DNA from: an uncultured Bacteroidales bacterium
GTDB lineage: Bacteria; Bacteroidota; Bacteroidia; Bacteroidales; F082
Direction: 5' to 3'
Length of the DNA: 9,784 nt
NCBI GenBank assembly: GCA_937884015.1
Contig: CALGBV010000028.1
Span: 1-9,784, forward strand
Both the position numbers and the translations under genes were made by a program. The notes under the pieces were generated by a model. The model ran no database searches. It was not told the origin of the DNA and saw only the letters and a program-made list of their open reading frames with translations. This document shows, one piece after another, positions 1 through 6,532 of the stretch (positions within the stretch are counted from its first letter, which is position 1; each line of letters opens with the position of its first letter).

Positions 1-1764
1 ATTGAAATGGAAGACATTCCTAACCAATTGGTTTATAACGATCCAATTGAACTTACTGCAAGTTCTACTTCAGGTCTTCCAGTGAGTTTTGAATTGATTG
101 AAGGTCCGGCAACTTTACAAGATAATGTCCTTTCATTGACAGGTGAAACTGGCATCGTAAAGGTGAAAGCATACCAGCCAGGCGATGATTTGTGGTTGCC
201 TGCACCTGATGTCTTCAAGACTTTTGAAGTCGTCGACCCCGACCAATATGAACCGGAAGTAACGATTCGCCGCCCGTATGAAGGCACAAAGGTCTACATG
301 GAAACGCTTCACCCTGTGATGCTTGTCGTTTCGGCTTACATCGAACATCCTGAAGTCGTGAAGTTCACCAATGTGACTTGCAGCATCGACGGTCAGGAAA
401 TTACGTTGCATACTGATTATCCTGATAATCCTGAAAACGGTTATTTCTATAATGTTTGGACACCAAGTGCTTTCGGCTCTTACAATATGACTGTAACCAT
501 AACACAATCAGGTGGTAAGACAACGGTATTTAACAATTCATTTGAAGTGACAAATCAGATTGAAAATACGATGGACATCCCGACTTTGCACGGTGATTTG
601 GTTTGCACGCCATCAGCTCAGACTGTTCGCGGCGAATATGCGCTGCCATCGCATGTCGGAGTCTTCAACAACATCATGGCACACTACGATCACAATTGCG
701 TGAATGGCAACTGCGATGCATACGACAGAGTCGGCGGCGTTAGGGTCAGGAATTACCGTGGCGAATGGATGGAACTGTTCCGCTACATCACGCCTTTTGG
801 CAAGCAGTGCGAAGACGATTTGGACATAACAGACTATACATCAGTGCTTCAAGGCTTGGTTGAATTTGAACTTTATTTCGAGACTTGGAGCGGTTCGGGC
901 TACAATCCGAATTTGACTTTCACTTATACGAAAGGCTCGCCGGAATATCTTTATGCTGATGTCAAGGAAATTTGGTCGGGCATTTTCAGTTTCGGAGATT
1001 ATGCCAACCAGCAACCGGTTCCTGTTGTGGATTACGCATTTGGCGACAAGGCTCAGGCTGCTAAACTGAAAATCACGACCACGGGACACAACTGGAGCAG
1101 TGGCCAAAACGGAACATACAATACGGGCAATGCGGCTGAATTTTACGAGGCAACACACCATATTTTAATCAATGGCGAAAACAAATACGACCAACATCTT
1201 TGGAGGACTTGCAACCCGAATCCTGCAGGGTGTTCGCCGCAAAACGGCACTTGGACTTATAACCGCAGTGGTTGGTGCCCTGGTTCCATCGGTTTAGTCT
1301 GGGATTTCGATTTGACTGATTATGTGTCGAATAGCAGCGCAGAATTGTTCTATCAGTTTGATCCGACTTATCTCGATTATTGCCATCCGAACCATCCTGA
1401 CTGCATCGATGGCGAAACCTGCACCGATTGCAGCGCACCCGATAATCCTGTTTTGCGTGTGGCCGGCAAAGTGATTACCTACAGTAATGATGAAGAAATG
1501 ATTTTGAGTGTGAATCCGATTGAAACCGAGCCTTTGTTCACGGCAAAATTGTATCCAAATCCTGCCAAAAACCAGTTGACCATCAATACGGACTATGAAA
1601 AAGGTGCTGTCAGTGTGCTGATTGTCAATATGCAAGGTCAGGAAGTGATGTATTTCACCGTTGAAGGTCAACGCACAATTGATGTGAGCAAGTTGCCAGC
1701 CGGCATTTATACGGTTAAGATGTTGGGCGGTTGTGTGGAGACTCAGAAACTCGTGATTGAATAA
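1..1764 (+). CDS. Secreted PNGase F-like peptide-N-glycosidase with Ig-like modules and T9SS sorting domain (5'-truncated)
   Basis: The reading frame is open at base 1, so the start and signal peptide lie outside the window; residues are counted from the Met at base 7. Residues about 1-80 form an Ig-like module (SGLPVSFEL, TGIVKVKAYQPGDD) and about 83-183 a second one. Residues about 195-490 match PNGase F, which cleaves the amide bond between Asn and the first GlcNAc of N-glycans. Compared from memory with Elizabethkingia PNGase F, Asp60 corresponds to D240 in NCDAYDR, Glu118 to E292 in FETW, and Glu206 to E378 in NAAEFYEATHH. The C-terminal motif NRSGWCPG (419-426) is also typical. Residues about 512-585 are a type A Por sorting domain (YPNPAKNQLTIN, then LPAGIYTVKM and a final KLVIE), so the enzyme should be carried to the cell surface or medium by type IX secretion. 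The Cys204/Cys208 pair of PNGase F is absent. No hairpin terminator follows, and the next gene starts 24 nt later. Family call is firm; activity on N-glycans is inferred. Confidence 0.85.
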   Translation: MEMEDIPNQLVYNDPIELTASSTSGLPVSFELIEGPATLQDNVLSLTGETGIVKVKAYQPGDDLWLPAPDVFKTFEVVDPDQYEPEVTIRRPYEGTKVYMETLHPVMLVVSAYIEHPEVVKFTNVTCSIDGQEITLHTDYPDNPENGYFYNVWTPSAFGSYNMTVTITQSGGKTTVFNNSFEVTNQIENTMDIPTLHGDLVCTPSAQTVRGEYALPSHVGVFNNIMAHYDHNCVNGNCDAYDRVGGVRVRNYRGEWMELFRYITPFGKQCEDDLDITDYTSVLQGLVEFELYFETWSGSGYNPNLTFTYTKGSPEYLYADVKEIWSGIFSFGDYANQQPVPVVDYAFGDKAQAAKLKITTTGHNWSSGQNGTYNTGNAAEFYEATHHILINGENKYDQHLWRTCNPNPAGCSPQNGTWTYNRSGWCPGSIGLVWDFDLTDYVSNSSAELFYQFDPTYLDYCHPNHPDCIDGETCTDCSAPDNPVLRVAGKVITYSNDEEMILSVNPIETEPLFTAKLYPNPAKNQLTINTDYEKGAVSVLIVNMQGQEVMYFTVEGQRTIDVSKLPAGIYTVKMLGGCVETQKLVIE

Positions 1765-1788
1765 ACGGTTTTTTTAATTTAATACATT

Positions 1789-3138
1789 ATGTTTCAGCGT
1801 ATTATAAGGGCTTGCGTGAAATTAGTCCAGAAATGGCTGCCTGAGCCTTTCATTTTTGCGGTTATTTTGACCCTTGTGGCAATTGTCATTGCCATTCCGG
1901 TCTGTCATCAAACACCTGTTGAGGTCGTCGAACACTGGGGCAATGGCGTTTGGTCCTTGCTGACTTTTGCCATGCAAATGGCTTTGGTTTTGGTCAGCGG
2001 TTCAGCTTTGGCGGCTGCGCCAGCCATTAAACGCGGCATCAGCGCATTGGCAGCAAAACCGAAAACTCCTGCTGGTGCAATTGCTTTGGTTACAGGTATT
2101 TCCGCCATTGCTTGCTGGTTGAACTGGGGCTTCGGCCTTATTGTTGGTGTCATTTTTGCCAAGGAAATCGCCAAGAAACTGAAAGGTGTCGACTACCGTC
2201 TTTTGATTGCTTCGGCTTACAGCGGCTTCGTGGTTTGGCACGCTGGCCTTTCCGGTTCCATTCCGCTGACTTTGGCCTCAAAGGAAAGTAATTTGGAAAA
2301 GGTTACCAATGGCGCTCTCATCGATCCTTTGCCAATCACCCAAACCATTCTTGACCCGCATAATTTAATCATGGTGGTCGTGGTAATCGTTGCCATCGTG
2401 ATTGTCAACGCTTTAATGCATCCAAAAGGCGACAATGTCGTGTGCATTGAACCATCTTTGCTGTACGAAGAAGATACGAAAACGGTTGAAAAGGCTACTA
2501 CACCTGCCGAAAAAATGGAGAACAGCCGCGTCTTGAGTTGGATTATTGCTTTACTTGGATTTGCCTATCTTATTATACATCTGTTCTTTAGAGATGGTGC
2601 TTTCGATTTAGGAGCCGTTATCATGCTGTTCCTGTTTTTGGGTATTGTCTTGCATGGAACGCCATTGGCCTACGTGCGTGCTTTTGGAAAATCCGTATCG
2701 GGTGCCGCTGGTATCATTCTGCAATTCCCGTTCTATGCCGGTATCATGGGCATTATTACGGGCGTTGGCGCATCGGGTATTTGCCTTGGCGAAGTCATCA
2801 GTAATGGATGCGTAGCCATCTCAACGCCAAAGACTTACCCATTGTTCACCTTCCTGTGCGCTGCCATTTTGAATATGTTCGTTCCTTCGGGTGGCGGTCA
2901 CTGGGCAATCCAAGCTCCGATTATGTTTACCGCTGCCGCTACTTTGGGCGTCGACCCAGGTCTGACGGGTATGGCCATCTCATGGGGCGATGCCTGGACC
3001 AACTTGATTCAACCATTCTGGGCTTTGCCTGCTTTGGCCATCGCTAAACTGGATGCCAAAGACATCATGGGTTTCTGCATTATCGACCTGTTTGTCACAG
3101 GTTTAATCATTTGCGGCGGCTTGCTGATTTGGGCGTAA
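1789..3138 (+). CDS. atoE: Short-chain fatty acid transporter, AtoE family
   Basis: This 449-residue integral membrane protein closely resembles E. coli AtoE (about 440 residues) along its whole length. Shared stretches include the N-terminal WLPEPFIFA, NWGFGLIVG (112-120), LQFPFYAGI (311-319), VPSGGGHWAIQ (365-375) and QPFWALPALAIA (408-419). There are about ten or more hydrophobic segments, with a charged cytoplasmic-type loop around residues 220-245. The family is described as importing short-chain fatty acids such as acetoacetate or butyrate across the inner membrane. The ATG is the natural start: the first helix follows directly and the match to AtoE begins at residue 1. No partner genes of acetoacetate breakdown (atoDA, atoB) are present here, so the physiological direction and substrate are open; in a fermentative Bacteroidales cell it might export or exchange short-chain acids. 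No promoter of the TAnnTTTG type was seen in the 24-nt gap, so co-transcription with the PNGase gene is likely. Confidence 0.9.
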   Translation: MFQRIIRACVKLVQKWLPEPFIFAVILTLVAIVIAIPVCHQTPVEVVEHWGNGVWSLLTFAMQMALVLVSGSALAAAPAIKRGISALAAKPKTPAGAIALVTGISAIACWLNWGFGLIVGVIFAKEIAKKLKGVDYRLLIASAYSGFVVWHAGLSGSIPLTLASKESNLEKVTNGALIDPLPITQTILDPHNLIMVVVVIVAIVIVNALMHPKGDNVVCIEPSLLYEEDTKTVEKATTPAEKMENSRVLSWIIALLGFAYLIIHLFFRDGAFDLGAVIMLFLFLGIVLHGTPLAYVRAFGKSVSGAAGIILQFPFYAGIMGIITGVGASGICLGEVISNGCVAISTPKTYPLFTFLCAAILNMFVPSGGGHWAIQAPIMFTAAATLGVDPGLTGMAISWGDAWTNLIQPFWALPALAIAKLDAKDIMGFCIIDLFVTGLIICGGLLIWA

Positions 3139-3145
3139 GGGGGAT

Positions 3146-3180
3146 AATTGGACATATTGACTTTTGGACAATTAGACAAT
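3146..3180 (+). repeat. Short degenerate direct repeats of TTGGACAAT type
   Basis: Three related copies sit in the intergenic gap between converging genes: ATTGGACAT (3147-3155), TTTGGACAAT (3163-3172) and TTAGACAAT (3172-3180). They start 8 bases after the transporter stop codon. The block is short and AT-rich, so it could be a decayed tandem repeat or chance low-complexity sequence. No function is visible. Confidence 0.4.
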
Positions 3181-3190
3181 GAGAATTAAT

Positions 3191-3217
3191 CGCTCATTGA
3201 GCTTGTCGAAATGAGTG
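3191..3217. repeat. REP-like palindrome with TTCGACAAGCTC core
   Basis: CTCATT (3193-3198) is the exact reverse complement of AATGAG (3210-3215), and one G-T wobble (3192/3216) plus a C-G pair (3191/3217) lengthen the stem to 8 pairs. The 11-base interior reads GAGCTTGTCGA, whose complement contains TCGACAAGCTC, a core known from dispersed intergenic palindromes in many bacterial genomes. It lies between two converging genes and ends 5 bases before the fucosidase stop codon. It lacks a T-run on either side, so it is not a typical rho-independent terminator, though the hairpin could still protect 3' ends. Only one copy was found in this window. Confidence 0.55.
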
Positions 3218-3222
3218 ACTGT

Positions 3223-4710
3223 TTATATCTTCCGCAACACAATCCTCTTGAGTTTCAATCCGATTGGCTCGAGAGGATTGCTTTTTTCGGCTTGTTCCAA
3301 AATGAAATCGTGCTCGCCTTCTGTGAGTTGCATTTTACCGATATAAGCAGTCTGATACATTCTGTCGACACCAGGAAGAATCCTTGTAAATTCCTGATTA
3401 TCATAATGGAAAACGTATTTCTTTGCATCGTTTTCGGGTAAGTATTCGATGAAGACATCATAATCAGCCGGTTCCGAAACTGAAATTTTCCATGATTTCC
3501 ATGAATCTGCCTCGGTCGTCATGTAGGTCGTGGCATCGAAAGCAGCATGGGTGAGACCATTTTCATTGCTGAGAATGAATCCATTAGCATTCTCTGTAAT
3601 GATTTCCGCTTCGGGTTGCTTGACCACGACGGTATTCAAAGTGTCAGGGTGGGCGGCAAGATAGGAACCTATGCCTCGCAAAACCGATTTTTCATAATCC
3701 AAGACGCTACCATCGCCCTTTGGACCGATGTTGAGCAGGAAAACGCCGCCATGACTGACTGTGCTGAATAATCTATCCAATTGTCTTTCAATTTGTTGGC
3801 TAATATCGGGGCGCGTTATCCACGATTTGTAGCCCCACGAACCATAAAGCGATGCCGGATTGTCCCAAAAGACATCAGTGTAACCGACCACATCGCCATT
3901 GTCGGGTAAGGTGAGGTAATCGCCGTAATTGTTCATGATGCGTCCGCTGATAAGACATTGAGGTTGAAGTGTTTTCACCGTTTCGCGGAAACGTTGGCTT
4001 TGTTCGGCGGTCGGCAAACCCATATCGAACCAAAGGGTTTCGATTTCGCCGTAATTTGTCAGTAATTCAGTGAGTTGGTTCACGATATAATCTTCCAGTT
4101 CGGGCGTGATGATTTCCAATGGCGAGTAAACCAGATTGACAAATTCGGTGCAGTCGGTCGCAGTGTCAGGTTCCATTCGGGCGATGCCATTCGGGAAATG
4201 CCAGTCGGGGAGGGAATAATACAAACCGAGTTTCATGTCGTATTTCTTGCAGGCTTCGGCCAATTCCGCCAAAACATCTCTGCCAAATGGTGTGAAGTCA
4301 ACTATGTTGTAATCAGTGGTTTGCGTTTTGAACATACAGAAACCATCGTGATGTTTCGTCGTGAACACGATGTATCTCATGCCTGCGTCTTTTGCCAGTT
4401 TCACAATCGTGTCGGCATTCCATTCCATGGGATTAAATTGATGTGCAACTTCCTCATAATCAGCAATCGGAATCCTTGCATGGTTCATGATTTGTTCGGC
4501 ATAAAATGGAATCTGTTTGCCTTGCCAAACGCCGCCCAATTCGGAATAAATGCCGAAATGCACGAACATTCCGAAATGCGAATTGCGCCATTCGACAAGT
4601 TTGTTTTGCGTAACTGTTTTGTTTTCAATGGTTTTAGTTGGCTCGTTTGATGTATTTGTGCATGATGCAAGCAAAATCAAGGCTAAAATTATCAGATTTA
4701 ATTTTCTCAT
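3223..4710 (-). CDS. Alpha-L-fucosidase lipoprotein, GH29 family
   Basis: The 495-residue product begins with a lipoprotein signal (lipobox LLAS before Cys17), placing it on the outer or periplasmic face of the envelope. The catalytic TIM barrel spans about residues 36-355. Family GH29 hallmarks are visible: FGMFVHFGIYS (46-56), TTKHHDGFCMF (117-127), LGLYYSLPDW (161-170), TLWFDMG (225-231) and LLNIGPKGDG (325-334). Asp229 in WFD is in the position of the GH29 catalytic nucleophile. Residues about 360-495 form a C-terminal beta-sandwich-like domain. GH29 enzymes release terminal alpha-L-fucose with retention of configuration. At the motif that in many relatives reads W-E before the conserved GSWGYK stretch, this protein has W282-D283. 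The ATG at 4710-4708 is supported by the signal peptide beginning MRKLN. The gene converges on the transporter gene with an 84-nt gap. Linkage specificity (alpha-1,2, 1,3/4 or core 1,6) cannot be read from sequence alone. Confidence 0.9.
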   Translation of the reverse strand: MRKLNLIILALILLASCTNTSNEPTKTIENKTVTQNKLVEWRNSHFGMFVHFGIYSELGGVWQGKQIPFYAEQIMNHARIPIADYEEVAHQFNPMEWNADTIVKLAKDAGMRYIVFTTKHHDGFCMFKTQTTDYNIVDFTPFGRDVLAELAEACKKYDMKLGLYYSLPDWHFPNGIARMEPDTATDCTEFVNLVYSPLEIITPELEDYIVNQLTELLTNYGEIETLWFDMGLPTAEQSQRFRETVKTLQPQCLISGRIMNNYGDYLTLPDNGDVVGYTDVFWDNPASLYGSWGYKSWITRPDISQQIERQLDRLFSTVSHGGVFLLNIGPKGDGSVLDYEKSVLRGIGSYLAAHPDTLNTVVVKQPEAEIITENANGFILSNENGLTHAAFDATTYMTTEADSWKSWKISVSEPADYDVFIEYLPENDAKKYVFHYDNQEFTRILPGVDRMYQTAYIGKMQLTEGEHDFILEQAEKSNPLEPIGLKLKRIVLRKI

Positions 4711-4729
4711 TTTTTAATGGTTTGTCTTG

Positions 4730-4737
4730 CAAAAATA
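4730..4737 (-). promoter_or_regulatory. Bacteroides-type -7 element upstream of the GH29 gene
   Basis: On the minus strand these bases read TATTTTTG, an exact match to the TAnnTTTG -7 consensus of Bacteroidetes sigma-70-type promoters. The element ends 19 bases before the fucosidase ATG, which would give a very short leader. No TTTG -33 element is found at the usual distance of about 17-23 bases, so the call rests on the -7 box and its position. Confidence 0.45.
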
Positions 4738-4798
4738 AGCCAAAAACATCATTTTTCGGATTCTGTCTGAAATTTCAATGCAACATTTTGGATTTTAC

Positions 4799-4828
4799 TT
4801 TGATTAGTAGCTTATTTTACTATTTTTG
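4799..4828 (+). promoter_or_regulatory. Bacteroides-type promoter (-33 TTTG, -7 TATTTTTG) for the beta-barrel/phosphoesterase operon
   Basis: TTTG at 4799-4802 and TATTTTTG at 4821-4828 match the -33 and -7 consensus elements of Bacteroidetes, with an 18-base spacer that lies in the accepted range. Transcription would start near 4833-4836, leaving a leader of about 26-30 nt before the ATG at 4862. A TTG codon at 4826, in frame with that gene, lies inside the -7 box and so cannot be its start. Confidence 0.75.
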
Positions 4829-4861
4829 CACGGAAATAATCGTATACACAAACAACACTCT

Positions 4862-5560
4862 ATGAAAAGATTTATTTTTACACTAAGTTTATTATTTTCA
4901 ATTTGTTACGCACAAGCGCAATGGACTTTGGAGGCTTATGGCGAGTACGATTACACCCGAACATCGGGTAGCGGATTCTCGTTAGCAGCCAAGGGCGACT
5001 ATCAGCTCAACAAGACATTCAAAATGGGTTTAGGCCTGCAAGAGACATTTGGCAATCCATTCGCCATCAATCTGTTCTGGCAAAACGATTTGCTTCAGGC
5101 AAAAAGCGGGACGCTCTATTTGGAGAACCGTTACCTTTATCGTTTGTATCCGAACTACAAATTGCAGGAATTCAACGCTTTGTTAGACCTTGGCTGGCGC
5201 AACCGCCATTTCAATTTCCAATTAGGTCTTTTCAACCGTTACATTGCCGAGATTCCGCTTCGCTTAGATGGCGGTATGGGCACGGTTTTCGAGCCGCTGA
5301 ATGTTGCTTTTAGCATCGAAGGCAATATTTTTGACCAGACGCATCCTTGGAACCTTGGAGCGCGTTTCTCAAATTTCGATGATTTTTTGATTGAACGTGT
5401 ATCTATCTTTATATACTGTATTACAGGATATTATGAACTTAGTGATGGCTTGCGCCTTACCGGTGAAGTCTGCATCCATCCATGCAGTTCTTTGAATCTG
5501 TCGGCACAACCGAATGGTGCTGCCGCACATATTGGCATTATTTGGAAACCTAAAAACTGA
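4862..5560 (+). CDS. Outer-membrane beta-barrel-like protein of unknown function
   Basis: The 232-residue product starts with a clear Sec signal peptide (MKRFIFTLSLLFSICYAQAQ, cleavage likely after the final AQA or Gln20). The mature part consists of alternating polar and hydrophobic stretches rich in Tyr, Phe and Leu (for example TLYLENRYLYRLYP at 84-97 and HFNFQLGLFNRYIAE at 116-130), the usual look of a small outer-membrane beta barrel of eight to ten strands. It does not end in a classical aromatic residue but in HIGIIWKPKN. Two cysteines, C204 and C208, lie close together near the end. I do not recognise a named family. The in-frame TTG 36 nt upstream was rejected as start because it falls in the promoter -7 box and would bury the signal peptide. 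The metallophosphoesterase gene begins 5 nt after the stop, so the two are translated from one message and may work together at the envelope. Confidence 0.8.
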   Translation: MKRFIFTLSLLFSICYAQAQWTLEAYGEYDYTRTSGSGFSLAAKGDYQLNKTFKMGLGLQETFGNPFAINLFWQNDLLQAKSGTLYLENRYLYRLYPNYKLQEFNALLDLGWRNRHFNFQLGLFNRYIAEIPLRLDGGMGTVFEPLNVAFSIEGNIFDQTHPWNLGARFSNFDDFLIERVSIFIYCITGYYELSDGLRLTGEVCIHPCSSLNLSAQPNGAAAHIGIIWKPKN

Positions 5561-5565
5561 ACACT

Positions 5566-6483
5566 ATGAAAAAGAGAAACTTATACTTTTTTGCTGCTGT
5601 AATGATTGCATTTTCAACAAGTTGCAACCATTTGGACATTCCTGGAATGGTCATCAACCGCAGCGATACGGAAGAGCGTGTGAACGATTGGCTGGATTAC
5701 AATCAGTTAAATGGCGAGCCTGTCATTGAAAATGCTCCTGATACATATCTCGTGTATTCTTCGTCAGATCCACATTATTGCGCTTCCGACAGCATTATCC
5801 CGCAAGGCGAAAACGACCGCCTTTACCATTACATTACCACCGAACGCAATGACCCGCAAGCCGTTTTTTCAATGCTTATCGGTGATTTGGCCAACGAAAA
5901 AGGGGAGACACCTTACAATATGGTTGATGCGTCAATGCAATATAATGCTGAAACACAGGAGAAAAACGACCCGTGTTTCCCGGCAATGGGCAATCATGAC
6001 ACTTATTTCGATTGCGCCAAATGGTACAAAGAGCATTACCATACTTCGACCTACACCGTTACCGTGAAGACCGTCGGCGGTTTCAAGGATCTGTTCATTT
6101 TCCTCGATTCGGGCAACGGCACGCACGGCAAACGCCAGATGGATTGGTTGGAGGAAAAACTGTCGCATCGCGATGAATACCGTAATTGTGTGGTTATCAG
6201 CCATTGCTGGCTGTTCCGTACGAGCTATAATTACACGACGACTCCTTGCGCCAATCTCCCTTTGGATGAGCAATATGCCTTTATGGACTTGATGAGCAAG
6301 AACAATGTTTCGTTGGTTGTCATGGGTCATTTCCACTTGCGTGAACAGCGTCAGTTCAACGGCATCACTTATGTCATGACGGATAACCTGAATGAAGGCG
6401 AACTGACTCCCAGTTATATGATTTTGACTTGTGGCGAAAAGGTGAGTTATGAATATCGTGAACTTGCTTCGTCATCGTTATAA
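5566..6483 (+). CDS. Calcineurin-like metallophosphoesterase lipoprotein
   Basis: The 305-residue protein has a lipoprotein signal with Cys20 behind FSTS, so it is anchored outside the cytoplasm. The five metal-binding motifs of the calcineurin-like phosphoesterase fold appear in order: DPH (D68, H70), GDLAN (G106-N110), GNHD (142-145), H213 in VVISHCW, and GHFH (254-257). These normally bind two metal ions and hydrolyse phosphomonoesters or phosphodiesters. Between the second and third motif, residues 111-140 form an acidic and polar insertion. The last 40 residues continue the beta core (ITYVMTDNLNEGEL) without an added domain. The substrate is unknown; envelope location suggests scavenging of phosphate esters, nucleotides or phospholipid headgroups. 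The gene is 5 nt behind the beta-barrel gene and so in its operon; the ATG at 5566 is supported by the signal peptide MKKRNLYFF. Fold and metal-site assignment are firm, the physiological role is not. Confidence 0.88.
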   Translation: MKKRNLYFFAAVMIAFSTSCNHLDIPGMVINRSDTEERVNDWLDYNQLNGEPVIENAPDTYLVYSSSDPHYCASDSIIPQGENDRLYHYITTERNDPQAVFSMLIGDLANEKGETPYNMVDASMQYNAETQEKNDPCFPAMGNHDTYFDCAKWYKEHYHTSTYTVTVKTVGGFKDLFIFLDSGNGTHGKRQMDWLEEKLSHRDEYRNCVVISHCWLFRTSYNYTTTPCANLPLDEQYAFMDLMSKNNVSLVVMGHFHLREQRQFNGITYVMTDNLNEGELTPSYMILTCGEKVSYEYRELASSSL

Positions 6484-6532
6484 TCAAATGTGCAAAGTTA
6501 AACGACAACAATGAATCAAAGTGAGAATTAAA

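Noticed and set aside
1765..1788. T-run after the PNGase gene as a terminator
   Set aside because: There are seven T residues in a row but no stem before them, so a rho-independent terminator is not supported.
3211..3441. 76-codon + strand frame starting in the palindrome and running over the GH29 3' end
   Set aside because: It overlaps the conserved C-terminal domain of the fucosidase in antisense and has no recognisable features.
4075..4650. 191-codon open frame on the + strand inside the GH29 gene
   Set aside because: It is antisense to clear GH29 catalytic motifs, has no export signal or known motif, and no promoter leads into it.
4826..4861. TTG start 36 nt upstream for the beta-barrel gene
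   Set aside because: The TTG lies in the TATTTTTG -7 box, upstream of the expected transcript start, and the extension would put 12 polar residues before the signal peptide.
6521..6532. GTG start 12 nt upstream for the DUF5714 gene
   Set aside because: It adds only MRIK ahead of a normal ATG-initiated lipoprotein signal; it cannot be excluded but is the less likely start.
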